Source of the DNA: Chondromyces crocatus
Lineage (GTDB): Bacteria; Myxococcota_A; Polyangia; Polyangiales; Polyangiaceae
Direction: 5' to 3'
NCBI RefSeq assembly: GCF_001189295.1
Contig: NZ_CP012159.1
Location: 8,788,501 to 8,852,500 of the forward strand
Length of the DNA stretch: 64,000 bases
The notes under the pieces are model-generated. The model had not been told where the DNA came from, searched no databases, and worked only from the letters and a program-made list of their open reading frames with translations. How positions within the stretch are numbered: position 1 is the stretch's first letter; every line of letters begins with the position of its first letter. Shown here piece after piece: positions 51,330 to 59,084 of this stretch. The position numbers and the translations under genes were made by a program.

Positions 51330-52382
51330 TCATTTTGCGACCCGGATGGAGCCCTCTGACGAGGCAGTCGTGGCCGCGGGGGGAGACGTGGGCTCATCGA
51401 TCACGCTTCCCAGGGGGGAGCTTCTCCTGGCCGGAGGCGTCGGTTCGGGTTTGTTCACCCGGGCGAGTTCTTCACGGGCCTCCGGCGTATCCAGAAGATT
51501 GGCGCTCAGCTCCGTCATGGTGGCAAAGCGAGCACGCGGATCTTTGACCAGAGCTTTCTTGACGACTGCATCCAGATCCCGCGAGACGAGAAGGCCCGGG
51601 TGAAAGCGGTGCAAGGGAGGCAGTGGTTCCCGCTGGTGTTGCTCCAGGATGGCGTGCGTAGGACCGACAAAAGGGGCGCGGCCAGCGAGCATCTCATAAA
51701 GAACGATCCCGAGCGCGTACACGTCGGAGGCGGGAGAAGGCTGGCCACCGCGCACGATCTCGGGAGCGACGTATTCGGGCGTCCCCACGGGCGGGTTCGA
51801 ACAGGCCTCAGCCCCCGGCTTCAGATGGCGCCCAGCGGCCTGCGATGCGCTCGGCTGGTTTCTCAGCAAAGAGAGGCCGAAGTCGAGCACCTTGACCAGC
51901 TCTCGGCCATCGGGAGCATGCACCAGGAACAGGTTCTCCGGCTTCACGTCGCGGTGGATGACCCCCTCGAGGTGCGCTGCCCCGAGCCCTCCCGCAGCCT
52001 CCAGCGCGATGCGAACGGCACGAGCCGGTTGAAGTGCTCGCGCCGACGTCAGGGTGTCGGCAAGGTCCAGCCCGAGGAGGAGCTCCATCGCAAAGCAAAG
52101 GACGGCCCCATCTCGTTCCAGGCGGTCCACGCGCAGGACGTGAGGGTGCCGTAGGCGAGCCGCCGCCTCGGCCTCACGCTCGAAGCGGGCGACGATGGCA
52201 GGCGACCCCGTATGCTCGGCGCGCAGCACCTTCAGGGCGAGTCGCTCATGGGGATGCCTCCCCATCCGCTCTGCGAGATAGACGTTCCCAACCCCCCCGC
52301 TGCCAAGGAGCTGGACGACGCGGTAGGTGCCACAAAGAACCCTGCCGACGAGCGCATCAGCGGAGGCACGAGGCCAAGGCAT
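51330..52382 (-). CDS. Hanks-type Ser/Thr protein kinase
   Basis: A 350-residue cytoplasmic kinase: Gly-rich loop LLGSGGVGNVYLAERM, Lys in LALKVLRAE, Glu in FEREAEAAARLRHPHV, catalytic HRDVKPENLFLV, DFG (VLDFGLSL), GTPEYVAPEIV and DVYALGIVLYEMLAGRAPF. All key residues are present, so it should be active. There is no transmembrane segment; the C-terminal 50 residues are Ser/Pro/Glu-rich. The ATG at 52382 is chosen over an upstream in-frame start because the kinase domain begins soon after it. Such kinases are abundant in myxobacteria and its target is unknown. Confidence 0.95.
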   Translation of the reverse strand: MPWPRASADALVGRVLCGTYRVVQLLGSGGVGNVYLAERMGRHPHERLALKVLRAEHTGSPAIVARFEREAEAAARLRHPHVLRVDRLERDGAVLCFAMELLLGLDLADTLTSARALQPARAVRIALEAAGGLGAAHLEGVIHRDVKPENLFLVHAPDGRELVKVLDFGLSLLRNQPSASQAAGRHLKPGAEACSNPPVGTPEYVAPEIVRGGQPSPASDVYALGIVLYEMLAGRAPFVGPTHAILEQHQREPLPPLHRFHPGLLVSRDLDAVVKKALVKDPRARFATMTELSANLLDTPEAREELARVNKPEPTPPARRSSPLGSVIDEPTSPPAATTASSEGSIRVAK

Positions 52383-52560
52383 GAGCGCAGGGTAGCGCAG
52401 CCGATGCGGCGCCGGGAGACGAAGGCGGGTTCGCCCGCGAGCCTGGAACGCACGGAGCGCCATCGATGGTCACGGTCACGGTTCTCTGCGCGCACGCCTC
52501 AGACGCTCGCAGCGATGTGGGCTTGAGGCCGCGCGGGTAGAAGGCCACGCTGGGTCACGG

Positions 52561-53493
52561 ATGTCGTCTCAGCCTCCCTCTGCCGTGCCTCTTCGATGGA
52601 GAGTCAACCTTCTCCTCTTTCTCCTGACGGTAGTCGCCGTCTTCCACAGGGGCGCCGAGCCGACGGAGAGCGGCTGGCGAGGGCAGCTGGAAGGGTTGAT
52701 GAGTGGATGGTCCTTCGCCGTTCCGCTGCTCGCCATCCTGCTCGTCCACGAGTTCGGCCACTACTTCGCAGCGCGCGCCCATGGTGTGGAGGCCTCACTT
52801 CCCTACTTCATCCCCCTCCCCGTCGTCGGTCTGCTCGGCACGATGGGCGCCGTCATCGCGATGCCCGACCGGATCAAATCACGCAATGCACTCCTCGATA
52901 TCGGCGCCGCAGGTCCTCTCGCAGGCATGGCGGTCGCGATCCCGGTGCTGGTGGTCGGTCTGCTCCAGTCGAACATCGAGCCGGTGACCGGGCCAGGTGC
53001 GCTGGAAGGTCAGAGCCTGCTCTATCTGGCGCTGAAGCGCGCGCTGCTGGGGCCGATCCCGCCAGGCCACGATGTCTTCCTGAGTCCGACGGCGTTCGCT
53101 GGCTGGGCAGGGCTCCTGATCACGATGATCAACCTGCTGCCGGTGGGTCAGCTCGATGGAGGGCACATCGCCTATGCGCTGTTCGGCCCGCGGCAGAACC
53201 GCCTCTCACGCGTGGTCCACCCGCTCCTCCTCGGCGTGGTCGCCTACAACCTGGTGAAATTTCTCCCTCCGGCCCTGTCCGCTGGGACTCGAGAAGCGCT
53301 GTGGCAGGCCATTGGAAACTCGAGCTTCTGGCTCGTCTGGTTCCTGCTGGTGCTGATGCTTCAGCGCCTCGGTGGGGGCGATCATCCACCCACCGATCCG
53401 GGAGAACTCTCACCGACGAGGCGGCTCGTCGCAGTGGTTTCGCTGGGGCTCTTCGTCGTGCTGTTCATGCCCACCCCCTGGTCCACGTACTGA
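52561..53493 (+). CDS. Site-2-protease-like M50 metalloprotease
   Basis: A 310-residue membrane protease. The zinc motif is H63-EFG-H67 (LVHEFGHYFAARAHGVEA) in a hydrophobic segment, with the second motif LLPVGQLDGGHIAYAL carrying the Asp ligand. About six spans, including the last (LVAVVSLGLFVVLFMP). The family cleaves transmembrane substrates such as anti-sigma factors. The Shine-Dalgarno site before the ATG is weak. It is divergent from the Ser/Thr kinase gene and convergent with coaD, separated from the latter by a terminator hairpin. Confidence 0.93.
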   Translation: MSSQPPSAVPLRWRVNLLLFLLTVVAVFHRGAEPTESGWRGQLEGLMSGWSFAVPLLAILLVHEFGHYFAARAHGVEASLPYFIPLPVVGLLGTMGAVIAMPDRIKSRNALLDIGAAGPLAGMAVAIPVLVVGLLQSNIEPVTGPGALEGQSLLYLALKRALLGPIPPGHDVFLSPTAFAGWAGLLITMINLLPVGQLDGGHIAYALFGPRQNRLSRVVHPLLLGVVAYNLVKFLPPALSAGTREALWQAIGNSSFWLVWFLLVLMLQRLGGGDHPPTDPGELSPTRRLVAVVSLGLFVVLFMPTPWSTY

Positions 53494-53533
53494 ACCTGGG
53501 GCGCCTCGCGGGCCGGTGGCCTCTGCGCGCTCA

Positions 53534-53569
53534 TCGTACCGACGCTCATGATCACGAGCGCCGGTACGA
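53534..53569. terminator. Bidirectional terminator hairpin between M50 protease and coaD
   Basis: A 14-bp stem with one mismatch, TCGTACCGACGCTC and GAGCGCCGGTACGA, encloses an 8-nt loop (53548-53555). It lies between two convergent gene ends (53493 and 53578), and CCTTTT follows on the plus strand. Confidence 0.65.
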
Positions 53570-53577
53570 CCGAGGAG

Positions 53578-54078
53578 TCAGCCTTTTGAGGGGGTCGCGA
53601 ACTTGGCTCGGAGCGCCTCGCACACCACGGGCGGTGCATAATGGCTCACGTCACCGCCGTGGCTCGCGATCTCTCTCACCAGCGACGCGGAGACGAACCC
53701 GTAATTGGCGCGCGTCGGCAAGAAGACCGTGTCGACTCCAGGAACCATGTCGGCATTCGCGTGGGCGATCTGGAGCTCGTATTCGAAATCGGTCGCTGCG
53801 CGCAGGCCACGAACGATCGCTCGGGCTCCCATCCGCTGGCAGTAGTCGATGAGTAGTCCTTCGAACGAGTCCACCCGCACATTGGGGAACGGACGAGAGA
53901 CCTCGCGCAGCAGGTCGAGCCGCTCTGGATAGGTGAAGAGAGGTTTCTTCGTCGGGTGACGGCCAATGGCGATGATCACGTGGTCGAACAGCTTCGACGC
54001 GCGCTCGATCAAATCGAGATGCCCGAAGGTCAGCGGGTCGAAGCTGCCTGCATAGACTGCGAGGAGATCCTGGGCCAT
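53578..54078 (-). CDS. coaD: Phosphopantetheine adenylyltransferase
   Basis: A 166-residue PPAT, the next-to-last enzyme of coenzyme A synthesis (4'-phosphopantetheine plus ATP to dephospho-CoA). The nucleotidyltransferase signature AGSFDPLTFGHLDLIERA is at the N-terminus, followed by RHPTKKPLFTYPERLDLL, GLRAATDFEYELQIAHAN and SSSLVREIA-like SASLVREIASHGGDV. The length is normal. It is the last gene of a leftward operon, 7 bp behind the aspartic-protease-like lipoprotein gene. Confidence 0.97.
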   Translation of the reverse strand: MAQDLLAVYAGSFDPLTFGHLDLIERASKLFDHVIIAIGRHPTKKPLFTYPERLDLLREVSRPFPNVRVDSFEGLLIDYCQRMGARAIVRGLRAATDFEYELQIAHANADMVPGVDTVFLPTRANYGFVSASLVREIASHGGDVSHYAPPVVCEALRAKFATPSKG

Positions 54079-54085
54079 GGAATGC

Positions 54086-55633
54086 TCACTGATCAGGCGT
54101 GTTCCGCGGTGGCTTGGTCGCAGGCTTCGGAGGAGAGGGCGGAGCTGCGCCTTGCTGCGAAGCAGGGGGTGCCGGCATCAGCGAGGGACCGCCAGGAGAA
54201 CCAGGCGCGAAGGACGAAGGAGGCCCCCCCTGCCCCCTCTCGGGCTCCATCCCCCCACCAGGCTCCCCATCTTCCGAGGAGGATGCAGCAGCACCGCTGC
54301 GCAGGACCTGGTCCACGGCGGTGTCATCCTCGATCCACATCAAGCGCCCGCCGTCCGCGAAGGTGATCCGGAAGAAGGCGAGCAACCCCGCGCCAATCAC
54401 GCCATCCACGTCGAGCTTGAGCTGCTTCTCGATCTCGGTGAGCGGCGCCCCATAGACACCGGGAACCTTCGGGATGTCATAGGCACCGAGGCGCAGGATG
54501 GAGAGCACCCCCTGCTTCAGCTTCTGCTCGGGATCCTGCTCCAGCGGCTTCAGGCTGGCGACATCGAAGCCCGCTTTCTGCCAACCCTCTTTGTCGAGGG
54601 CGACGGGAAAGCTCATCGAGGTGTCGATGAGCATGGGACCACGCACCTCTTTGTCGGCGCTGACCCCGCTCCTCAGGACCATGCCTCCACCGCGCACATA
54701 AAACACATCGACGCGGGTCGCGTTGGGAGGAGCGGGAGGCGAGAAGGATCGGACGACGAACTGACGCCCCGCATAATCGAGCGTCGCGTTCAGATGCCGC
54801 AGCAGATTGACGCCGAGCAGTGCCTTGATGGGCGCCCCCATCTGCTTGGAGAGGCCCGATAGATCCTGCGACAGCGCCGGGACGTCGTGCACCTCGAGCT
54901 TCTTCCCGAAGCGGAGCGAGACCCAGCTCGGCTCGGGGCGCGTCGCGCTGTCCAGAACGACCTCGCCCGTGCCGGTCGAGATCATGGCCAGAGCGGACTC
55001 GCCGTCGATTTCTACCGGAACGACGAAGAAGGGGGCGTAAGGGCTGACGTGCGGCATCTCCACGGGCGCGAGGAGGGCGCTGGAGAGAGAGAAGGGCGTG
55101 CGGCCTGCGCCGCGCCGAGCCAGCTTGGCAATCGACTTCGCCCAGTCGTCGACCACATCGGGGTCGTCGAGCATGGCCTCCAGCTCGTCAGCAGCAGCTT
55201 CGAGGTCCCCCTTGTACCAGTGCGCTCGGCCTCGAAGGCCAGCGGCCTCGGAGCCCTCGATCCCCTTCAGCAACCTGAGGGTCTCTGCGAAGTCCAGACG
55301 CGCCAGCGCGATTCGTCCAGCGAGGAGCCGGACTTCCTTGTCGGCGGGGACGATCGCCAGGGCCTTTGCGACAGCATCGCGCGCGTTGTCGACGTCTGCG
55401 CTGAGATACTCCTGCTGCGCGCGCTGGTACCACTTGTCAGCCGCCTGAGGCCGAGTGGCGCCTTGGCCCACCGCCCCCGAACAGGCAGCCAGCAGGACGG
55501 GAAGCGCGAGCGCTCCGAGGAACCTGCGTGTCCGTGCAAAGCCGGGTGACCAGGCGTTTGCATCCCCGAAGGCCGGCGCGGCCCGTCTCTCGGTCAACCA
55601 TCGATTCAACAGACTTCGCACGTCGATCCTCAT
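54086..55633 (-). CDS. Lipoprotein with two retropepsin-like domains, active site degenerate
   Basis: A 515-residue lipoprotein: a signal with lipobox LLAAC (FLGALALPVLLAAC), then a TPR-like region (WYQRAQQEYLSADVDNARDAVAKAL), then two halves resembling retropepsin-like aspartic proteases. The first has ALAMISTGTGEVVLD where DTG would be (Ser instead of Asp) and the second has GPMLIDTSMSFPVALD (DTS). The region VDGVIGAGLLAFFRITFADGGRLMWIE is typical of the second half's end. Loss of the first Asp suggests a non-catalytic or altered protein. The tail is Pro/Gly/Ser-rich. The gene sits between an exonuclease and coaD. Confidence 0.75.
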   Translation of the reverse strand: MRIDVRSLLNRWLTERRAAPAFGDANAWSPGFARTRRFLGALALPVLLAACSGAVGQGATRPQAADKWYQRAQQEYLSADVDNARDAVAKALAIVPADKEVRLLAGRIALARLDFAETLRLLKGIEGSEAAGLRGRAHWYKGDLEAAADELEAMLDDPDVVDDWAKSIAKLARRGAGRTPFSLSSALLAPVEMPHVSPYAPFFVVPVEIDGESALAMISTGTGEVVLDSATRPEPSWVSLRFGKKLEVHDVPALSQDLSGLSKQMGAPIKALLGVNLLRHLNATLDYAGRQFVVRSFSPPAPPNATRVDVFYVRGGGMVLRSGVSADKEVRGPMLIDTSMSFPVALDKEGWQKAGFDVASLKPLEQDPEQKLKQGVLSILRLGAYDIPKVPGVYGAPLTEIEKQLKLDVDGVIGAGLLAFFRITFADGGRLMWIEDDTAVDQVLRSGAAASSSEDGEPGGGMEPERGQGGPPSSFAPGSPGGPSLMPAPPASQQGAAPPSPPKPATKPPRNTPDQ

Positions 55634-55657
55634 GTTCCCTGCGCGTCGCCACCGGGC

Positions 55658-56623
55658 TCAGCCCTGCCCGCTTCGGGGGGGGTGAAGCGGCTCGAGCGCA
55701 AGGATGCGATCGGCCCGGAGCTCACGACGACTGCGCGAGGGGAGGAGATAGCCGAGAACCAGGGGGGGGTCGAGGTCCGTTCGTACGCCCGTGACCTGGA
55801 CGGTGAGCTCTTCCGCGGGGCGCCCTGCGGGGCGGTAGCGAATCCGGACCGACTCGCCCCGCTCCGCAGCTCCGCAGGCAGCCTCGACGAGATCGGGGCG
55901 AGCGCGGCGCTGTCCCGTCCGGATGCGCCAGAGATCCCGGGGAGTCGCAGGCGAGAGCACCGCCACGATCCGAGAGAAAATCTCCCTCAGTGCGCGCACG
56001 TCGTCCTCCGCCCGGTGTGCTCTCTGCCGCTCGATACCGAACTCTCGGCAGAGCGCTGCAAGGCTGTTGCTGGGAAACGAGAACGCGCGGCGCGCTAGCG
56101 TGAGGGAGTCGAGGAAGTGTGGGAACGCGTAGACAAGCCCGGCTCGCGCAAACTCCGCCTCGAGGAACGCCACGTCCCAAGGAGCGGAATGCGCCACGAG
56201 GATCGCCCCCTCCGCGAGCACGGCAAACTGCTTGGCGAGCGCCGAAAACGTAGGGGCTTGCTGGAGGTCCTCCGGCCGGATTCCATGAACCTGAGCGTTC
56301 CCGAACGCGGCAGGCACGGGTCGAACGAGGGAGGTGAGCGTCCCCTCGACGACGTCGCCTCGCACGCGCTCCGCACAGATCTCGATCACGCGATCGGACT
56401 CGGGTCGAAGCCCCGTCATCTCGAGATCGAGAAACAAGAGCGATGCTCGCTCGAGGGGTTCGTCCCACGGAGCCCCGGCAGGCGGCTCTTCCTGAGACGC
56501 ACGCTGGTTCCTCCCAGGTCGCCGCACGCTGGTGTCGTTTCGCCCCTTGCTCACCTCGACGGTGTAACCGAGGACCCGCAGCGTCGAAAGCCTGCACCGA
56601 GAATGCACCATCCGATCGCACAT
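55658..56623 (-). CDS. DnaQ-fold 3'-5' exonuclease with WYL-like tail
   Basis: A 321-residue protein. The DEDDh exonuclease core includes LLFLDLEMTGLRPESDRVIEI (D, E), AHSAPWDVAFLEAEF (D) and AHRAEDDVRALREIF (H, D), as in DNA polymerase III epsilon. The C-terminal 90 residues (GESVRIRYRPAGRPAEELTVQ, VLGYLLPSRSRRELRADRIL) look like a WYL domain, a ligand- or nucleic-acid-sensing fold. This combination is unusual. It heads the leftward operon with the lipoprotein and coaD and is divergent from the HNH gene; the exact start (56623 or GTG 56554) is uncertain. Proofreading or repair is the likely setting. Confidence 0.8.
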   Translation of the reverse strand: MCDRMVHSRCRLSTLRVLGYTVEVSKGRNDTSVRRPGRNQRASQEEPPAGAPWDEPLERASLLFLDLEMTGLRPESDRVIEICAERVRGDVVEGTLTSLVRPVPAAFGNAQVHGIRPEDLQQAPTFSALAKQFAVLAEGAILVAHSAPWDVAFLEAEFARAGLVYAFPHFLDSLTLARRAFSFPSNSLAALCREFGIERQRAHRAEDDVRALREIFSRIVAVLSPATPRDLWRIRTGQRRARPDLVEAACGAAERGESVRIRYRPAGRPAEELTVQVTGVRTDLDPPLVLGYLLPSRSRRELRADRILALEPLHPPRSGQG

Positions 56624-56710
56624 TCGTGCTTCGGGTCACGCCTCCAGACGACCACCGCGGGAGTTGAGTCCCCGCTGTTTGCCTCGTCTTTCGCTGCTAG
56701 ACTCCGGATC

Positions 56711-57415
56711 GTGGGGAGAGCAACCGCTCAGTCTTCTGACGGATCGAGTGCGACGTGCACAGATATCCAGCCAGAAGAGAAGCCTGTTCATACGTCCGAA
56801 GAAGTCGAGGGAGACGCCACCCCTGCACACGCTCTACGGGGGGTGGAGCCACTCGACATCCCGGTCCTCATCGTCAATCGACATTTCCAGGCTGTGCAGA
56901 TAACCCCTGCACGACGCGCCTTCATTCTGCTGTATAGCGGCTCCGCCCTGGCCCTCGACGACGCAGGAGATCTGCACGACTTTCCGGCGTGGCGTCAGCT
57001 CCCGATTCGCGAGCACGACCATGGGCTCCCCGTCGTGGATGGCACGCTCCGGGTGCCTCGTGTCCTGCATTTGCGCCGTTATGACCGAGCGCGTCGCCCG
57101 GTGATACGGCTGTCACGCAGCAATGTCATGCTTCGAGACGGTCACCAGTGCCAGTACTGCTCGAAGCGATTGCCCATCCGGGATCTCAATATCGATCATG
57201 TCATCCCACGCTCACGTGGAGGCGGGGACAGCTGGGAGAACCTGGTGACGGCCTGCCGTCCCTGCAATCTCCGAAAGAGCTGGCGCACTCCGGACGAAGC
57301 GAGCATGCGTCTCATTCGCCCCCCACGCCCACCTCACTGGTCGACGGCGGCTCAGCTCCTTCTTTCGTCTCCGGTCGCTTTCGAGGAGTGGGCTCCGTTT
57401 CTCAAGGCAGGCTGA
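56711..57415 (+). CDS. HNH endonuclease
   Basis: About 234 residues from a GTG at 56711 (another GTG at 56843 is possible). The beginning of the core, PVLIVNRHFQAVQITPARRAFILLYSG, and the HNH module HQCQYCSKRLPIRDLNIDHVIPRSRGGGDSWENLVTACRPCN (given here as parts: zinc CxxC, DHVIPRSRGG, CRPCN) match a widespread bacterial HNH family of unknown biological role. The zinc-binding cysteines and the H-N-H residues are all kept. The N-terminal 60 residues are poorly conserved. The gene is alone, divergent from the DnaQ-type exonuclease. Confidence 0.85.
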   Translation: MGRATAQSSDGSSATCTDIQPEEKPVHTSEEVEGDATPAHALRGVEPLDIPVLIVNRHFQAVQITPARRAFILLYSGSALALDDAGDLHDFPAWRQLPIREHDHGLPVVDGTLRVPRVLHLRRYDRARRPVIRLSRSNVMLRDGHQCQYCSKRLPIRDLNIDHVIPRSRGGGDSWENLVTACRPCNLRKSWRTPDEASMRLIRPPRPPHWSTAAQLLLSSPVAFEEWAPFLKAG

Positions 57416-57890
57416 GAGGGCGAGAACGGGAGCGAACCTCCAACTTCACGTCCACATTCGCGCGGGCGGGGAGAGGCTGTGAAAACCTCATCGCTCCTAA
57501 AATACGCGTGAAACAAGCGCGCGCGTCCTCACTGCCATAAGTCGTTGTGCCCAGCAGCCGCAGATCGCTGACGGAGCCGTCACGCTCCAGAGAGAGGCGC
57601 AATGCCACGACGCCTGTCGACCGATCCGGCTCGACACACCAGCGCAATGCCGACTCGGCTTCGCGCAGCGACGCTCCGATGGCCGCAGGATCGACACCAG
57701 GCTCTGCTCGCACGTCGGCGACAGCGATGGTCAACTCCGGCTCCGGCTCCGGCTCACTCGAAGGCTGCGACGCCGGATCGCTGCCAGCCCGCGCGTCCGA
57801 CACAGACTCTTCCGAGCGGCAGCTCGGACCACTCAGCGCCACACAAACTGCCGCAATACCGACAGAGGAAAGTTGAGTGCGGTACTTCAC
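57402..57890 (-). CDS. Lipoprotein with AgmX/PglI-like C-terminal domain
   Basis: A 162-residue lipoprotein (lipobox SGPSC) with a Pro/Glu linker and a C-terminal domain LREAESALRWCVE...GVVALRLSLERDGSV... ARACFTRILGAMRFSQPLP. This resembles the TonB-like AgmX/PglI C-terminal fold common in myxobacterial motility and envelope proteins, with two cysteines that may pair. GTG start at 57890 overlaps the stop of the preceding gene (GTGA), so the two are co-translated. A similar domain is found in the divergent gene at 58462. Function in the envelope is inferred. Confidence 0.65.
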   Translation of the reverse strand: MKYRTQLSSVGIAAVCVALSGPSCRSEESVSDARAGSDPASQPSSEPEPEPELTIAVADVRAEPGVDPAAIGASLREAESALRWCVEPDRSTGVVALRLSLERDGSVSDLRLLGTTTYGSEDARACFTRILGAMRFSQPLPARANVDVKLEVRSRSRPLSLP

Positions 57891-58384
57891 TGGATCAGAA
57901 CCACCTCCCCATCTTCAGAGCAGTATGCCACCTCCCGCCAGCCCTGCTCGGTACACAGAAAAAAGTCCTCGCAGCCCGTGAGGCAGACGGACGCCTCGCA
58001 CATATCTGCGGCGGCCACGGGGCAGTCCGGATCGCGCAAAGCCGGAAGACAGCCCACTGCTTCGCCGGTGCGATCGATCTGGAGCGGCTCACACCCACCT
58101 GCTCCTCCATCTCCCGACCCTGCCCCTCCTCCCCCCATGGACGAACCGTCCCACTCACAATCGACGACCTGCACCCAATTTCCCTCGGTGCAGTCATACA
58201 GCGCCGCGCAGACCTCGTCGTCGCACGTCCCGCCACGCCCGATCGGGCAGCCATCCTCGGGAATCTCGCCACACAGCAGAGGACGATTCACCGTCCGACA
58301 GGCTGCTCCCAGCGTGCAAAGCAGGGCCCCCATCCACAGGGCAGCAACCCCCGAGCACCGCTGACGTTCTCTACCCCACATCAT
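57887..58384 (-). CDS. Cysteine-rich lipoprotein with duplicated module
   Basis: A 165-residue lipoprotein (lipobox LGAAC). The mature protein has two copies of a Cys-rich unit: CPIGRGGTCDDEVCAALYDC followed by GNWVQVVDCEWDG, and CPVAAADMCEASVCLTGCEDF followed by GWREVAYCSEDG, joined by a Gly/Ser linker. Many disulfides are likely. I do not recognise the family. It is co-translated with the AgmX/PglI-like lipoprotein downstream, and is divergent from another lipoprotein at 58462. Confidence 0.65.
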   Translation of the reverse strand: MMWGRERQRCSGVAALWMGALLCTLGAACRTVNRPLLCGEIPEDGCPIGRGGTCDDEVCAALYDCTEGNWVQVVDCEWDGSSMGGGGAGSGDGGAGGCEPLQIDRTGEAVGCLPALRDPDCPVAAADMCEASVCLTGCEDFFLCTEQGWREVAYCSEDGEVVLIQ

Positions 58385-58461
58385 CAGCCCATTTTTTCAA
58401 GCTGCAAGAAAAGCGCAAGCTGCCCCTACGCACCCCCGGCGAAACGACTACTATCCGCGCC

Positions 58462-59073
58462 ATGCGTGCCTGTGCCACCGCGAGTGTCCTGCTCCTCGGA
58501 CTCACCCTCGGCGCCGCGTCGATGGCGGCGTGCTCCAGCGGAACCACCACGACACAGGTGCCCGCAGGCGAGGGGCCTTCCAACAGTCCGACCGTGCGTT
58601 CACAGGCGACCGAAACAGCCCTACCCGCCACGGCGGCGCGCCCACCTGCCGCGCCCCAGAAAGCACCGGAGACTGCCGCCGATTGCAAGGAGATGCTGTC
58701 GGAGATCACCAATGATCCTCCCGAGGGTGGCGTGGTCATGAACAATGCAATGACCGCGGGAGACGCCGGATCGAGCGACCGGTTGTATTCGATCCTCGAG
58801 GTCATCAAAATGAAACGCGACAGCTTTCGCTGCTGTTTCGACGTCTATGCCCGCAAGCATCCAGGGGCGAAAGGGCGACTGGCTCTCCAGATCAAGCTGG
58901 ACCCCCAAGGCAAGTTCCTCGAGACCAAGATCAAGCCGGACGAGAGCGACATCACGGCGCCCGAGGTCGAGTCGTGCATGAGCGACCTCGTCCAGTCGAT
59001 GAGCTGGCCGAAATCCCCGAGTGGCAAAGAGACGCTCTACACTCACCGTTTCGATTTCAAACCGCGAACTTGA
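58462..59073 (+). CDS. Lipoprotein with AgmX/PglI-like C-terminal domain
   Basis: A 203-residue lipoprotein (lipobox MAAC) with a Thr/Pro/Ala linker and a C-terminal domain FRCCFDVYARKHPGAKGRLALQIKLDPQG... CMSDLVQSMSWPKSP (in parts) that matches the AgmX/PglI/TonB-like fold with paired cysteines. It is followed by a large unknown protein gene 11 bp downstream, suggesting an operon, and diverges from the two lipoprotein genes at 57402-58384. Role in envelope or motility complexes is only inferred from the family. Confidence 0.7.
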   Translation: MRACATASVLLLGLTLGAASMAACSSGTTTTQVPAGEGPSNSPTVRSQATETALPATAARPPAAPQKAPETAADCKEMLSEITNDPPEGGVVMNNAMTAGDAGSSDRLYSILEVIKMKRDSFRCCFDVYARKHPGAKGRLALQIKLDPQGKFLETKIKPDESDITAPEVESCMSDLVQSMSWPKSPSGKETLYTHRFDFKPRT

Positions 59074-59084
59074 TCAGGACCACC

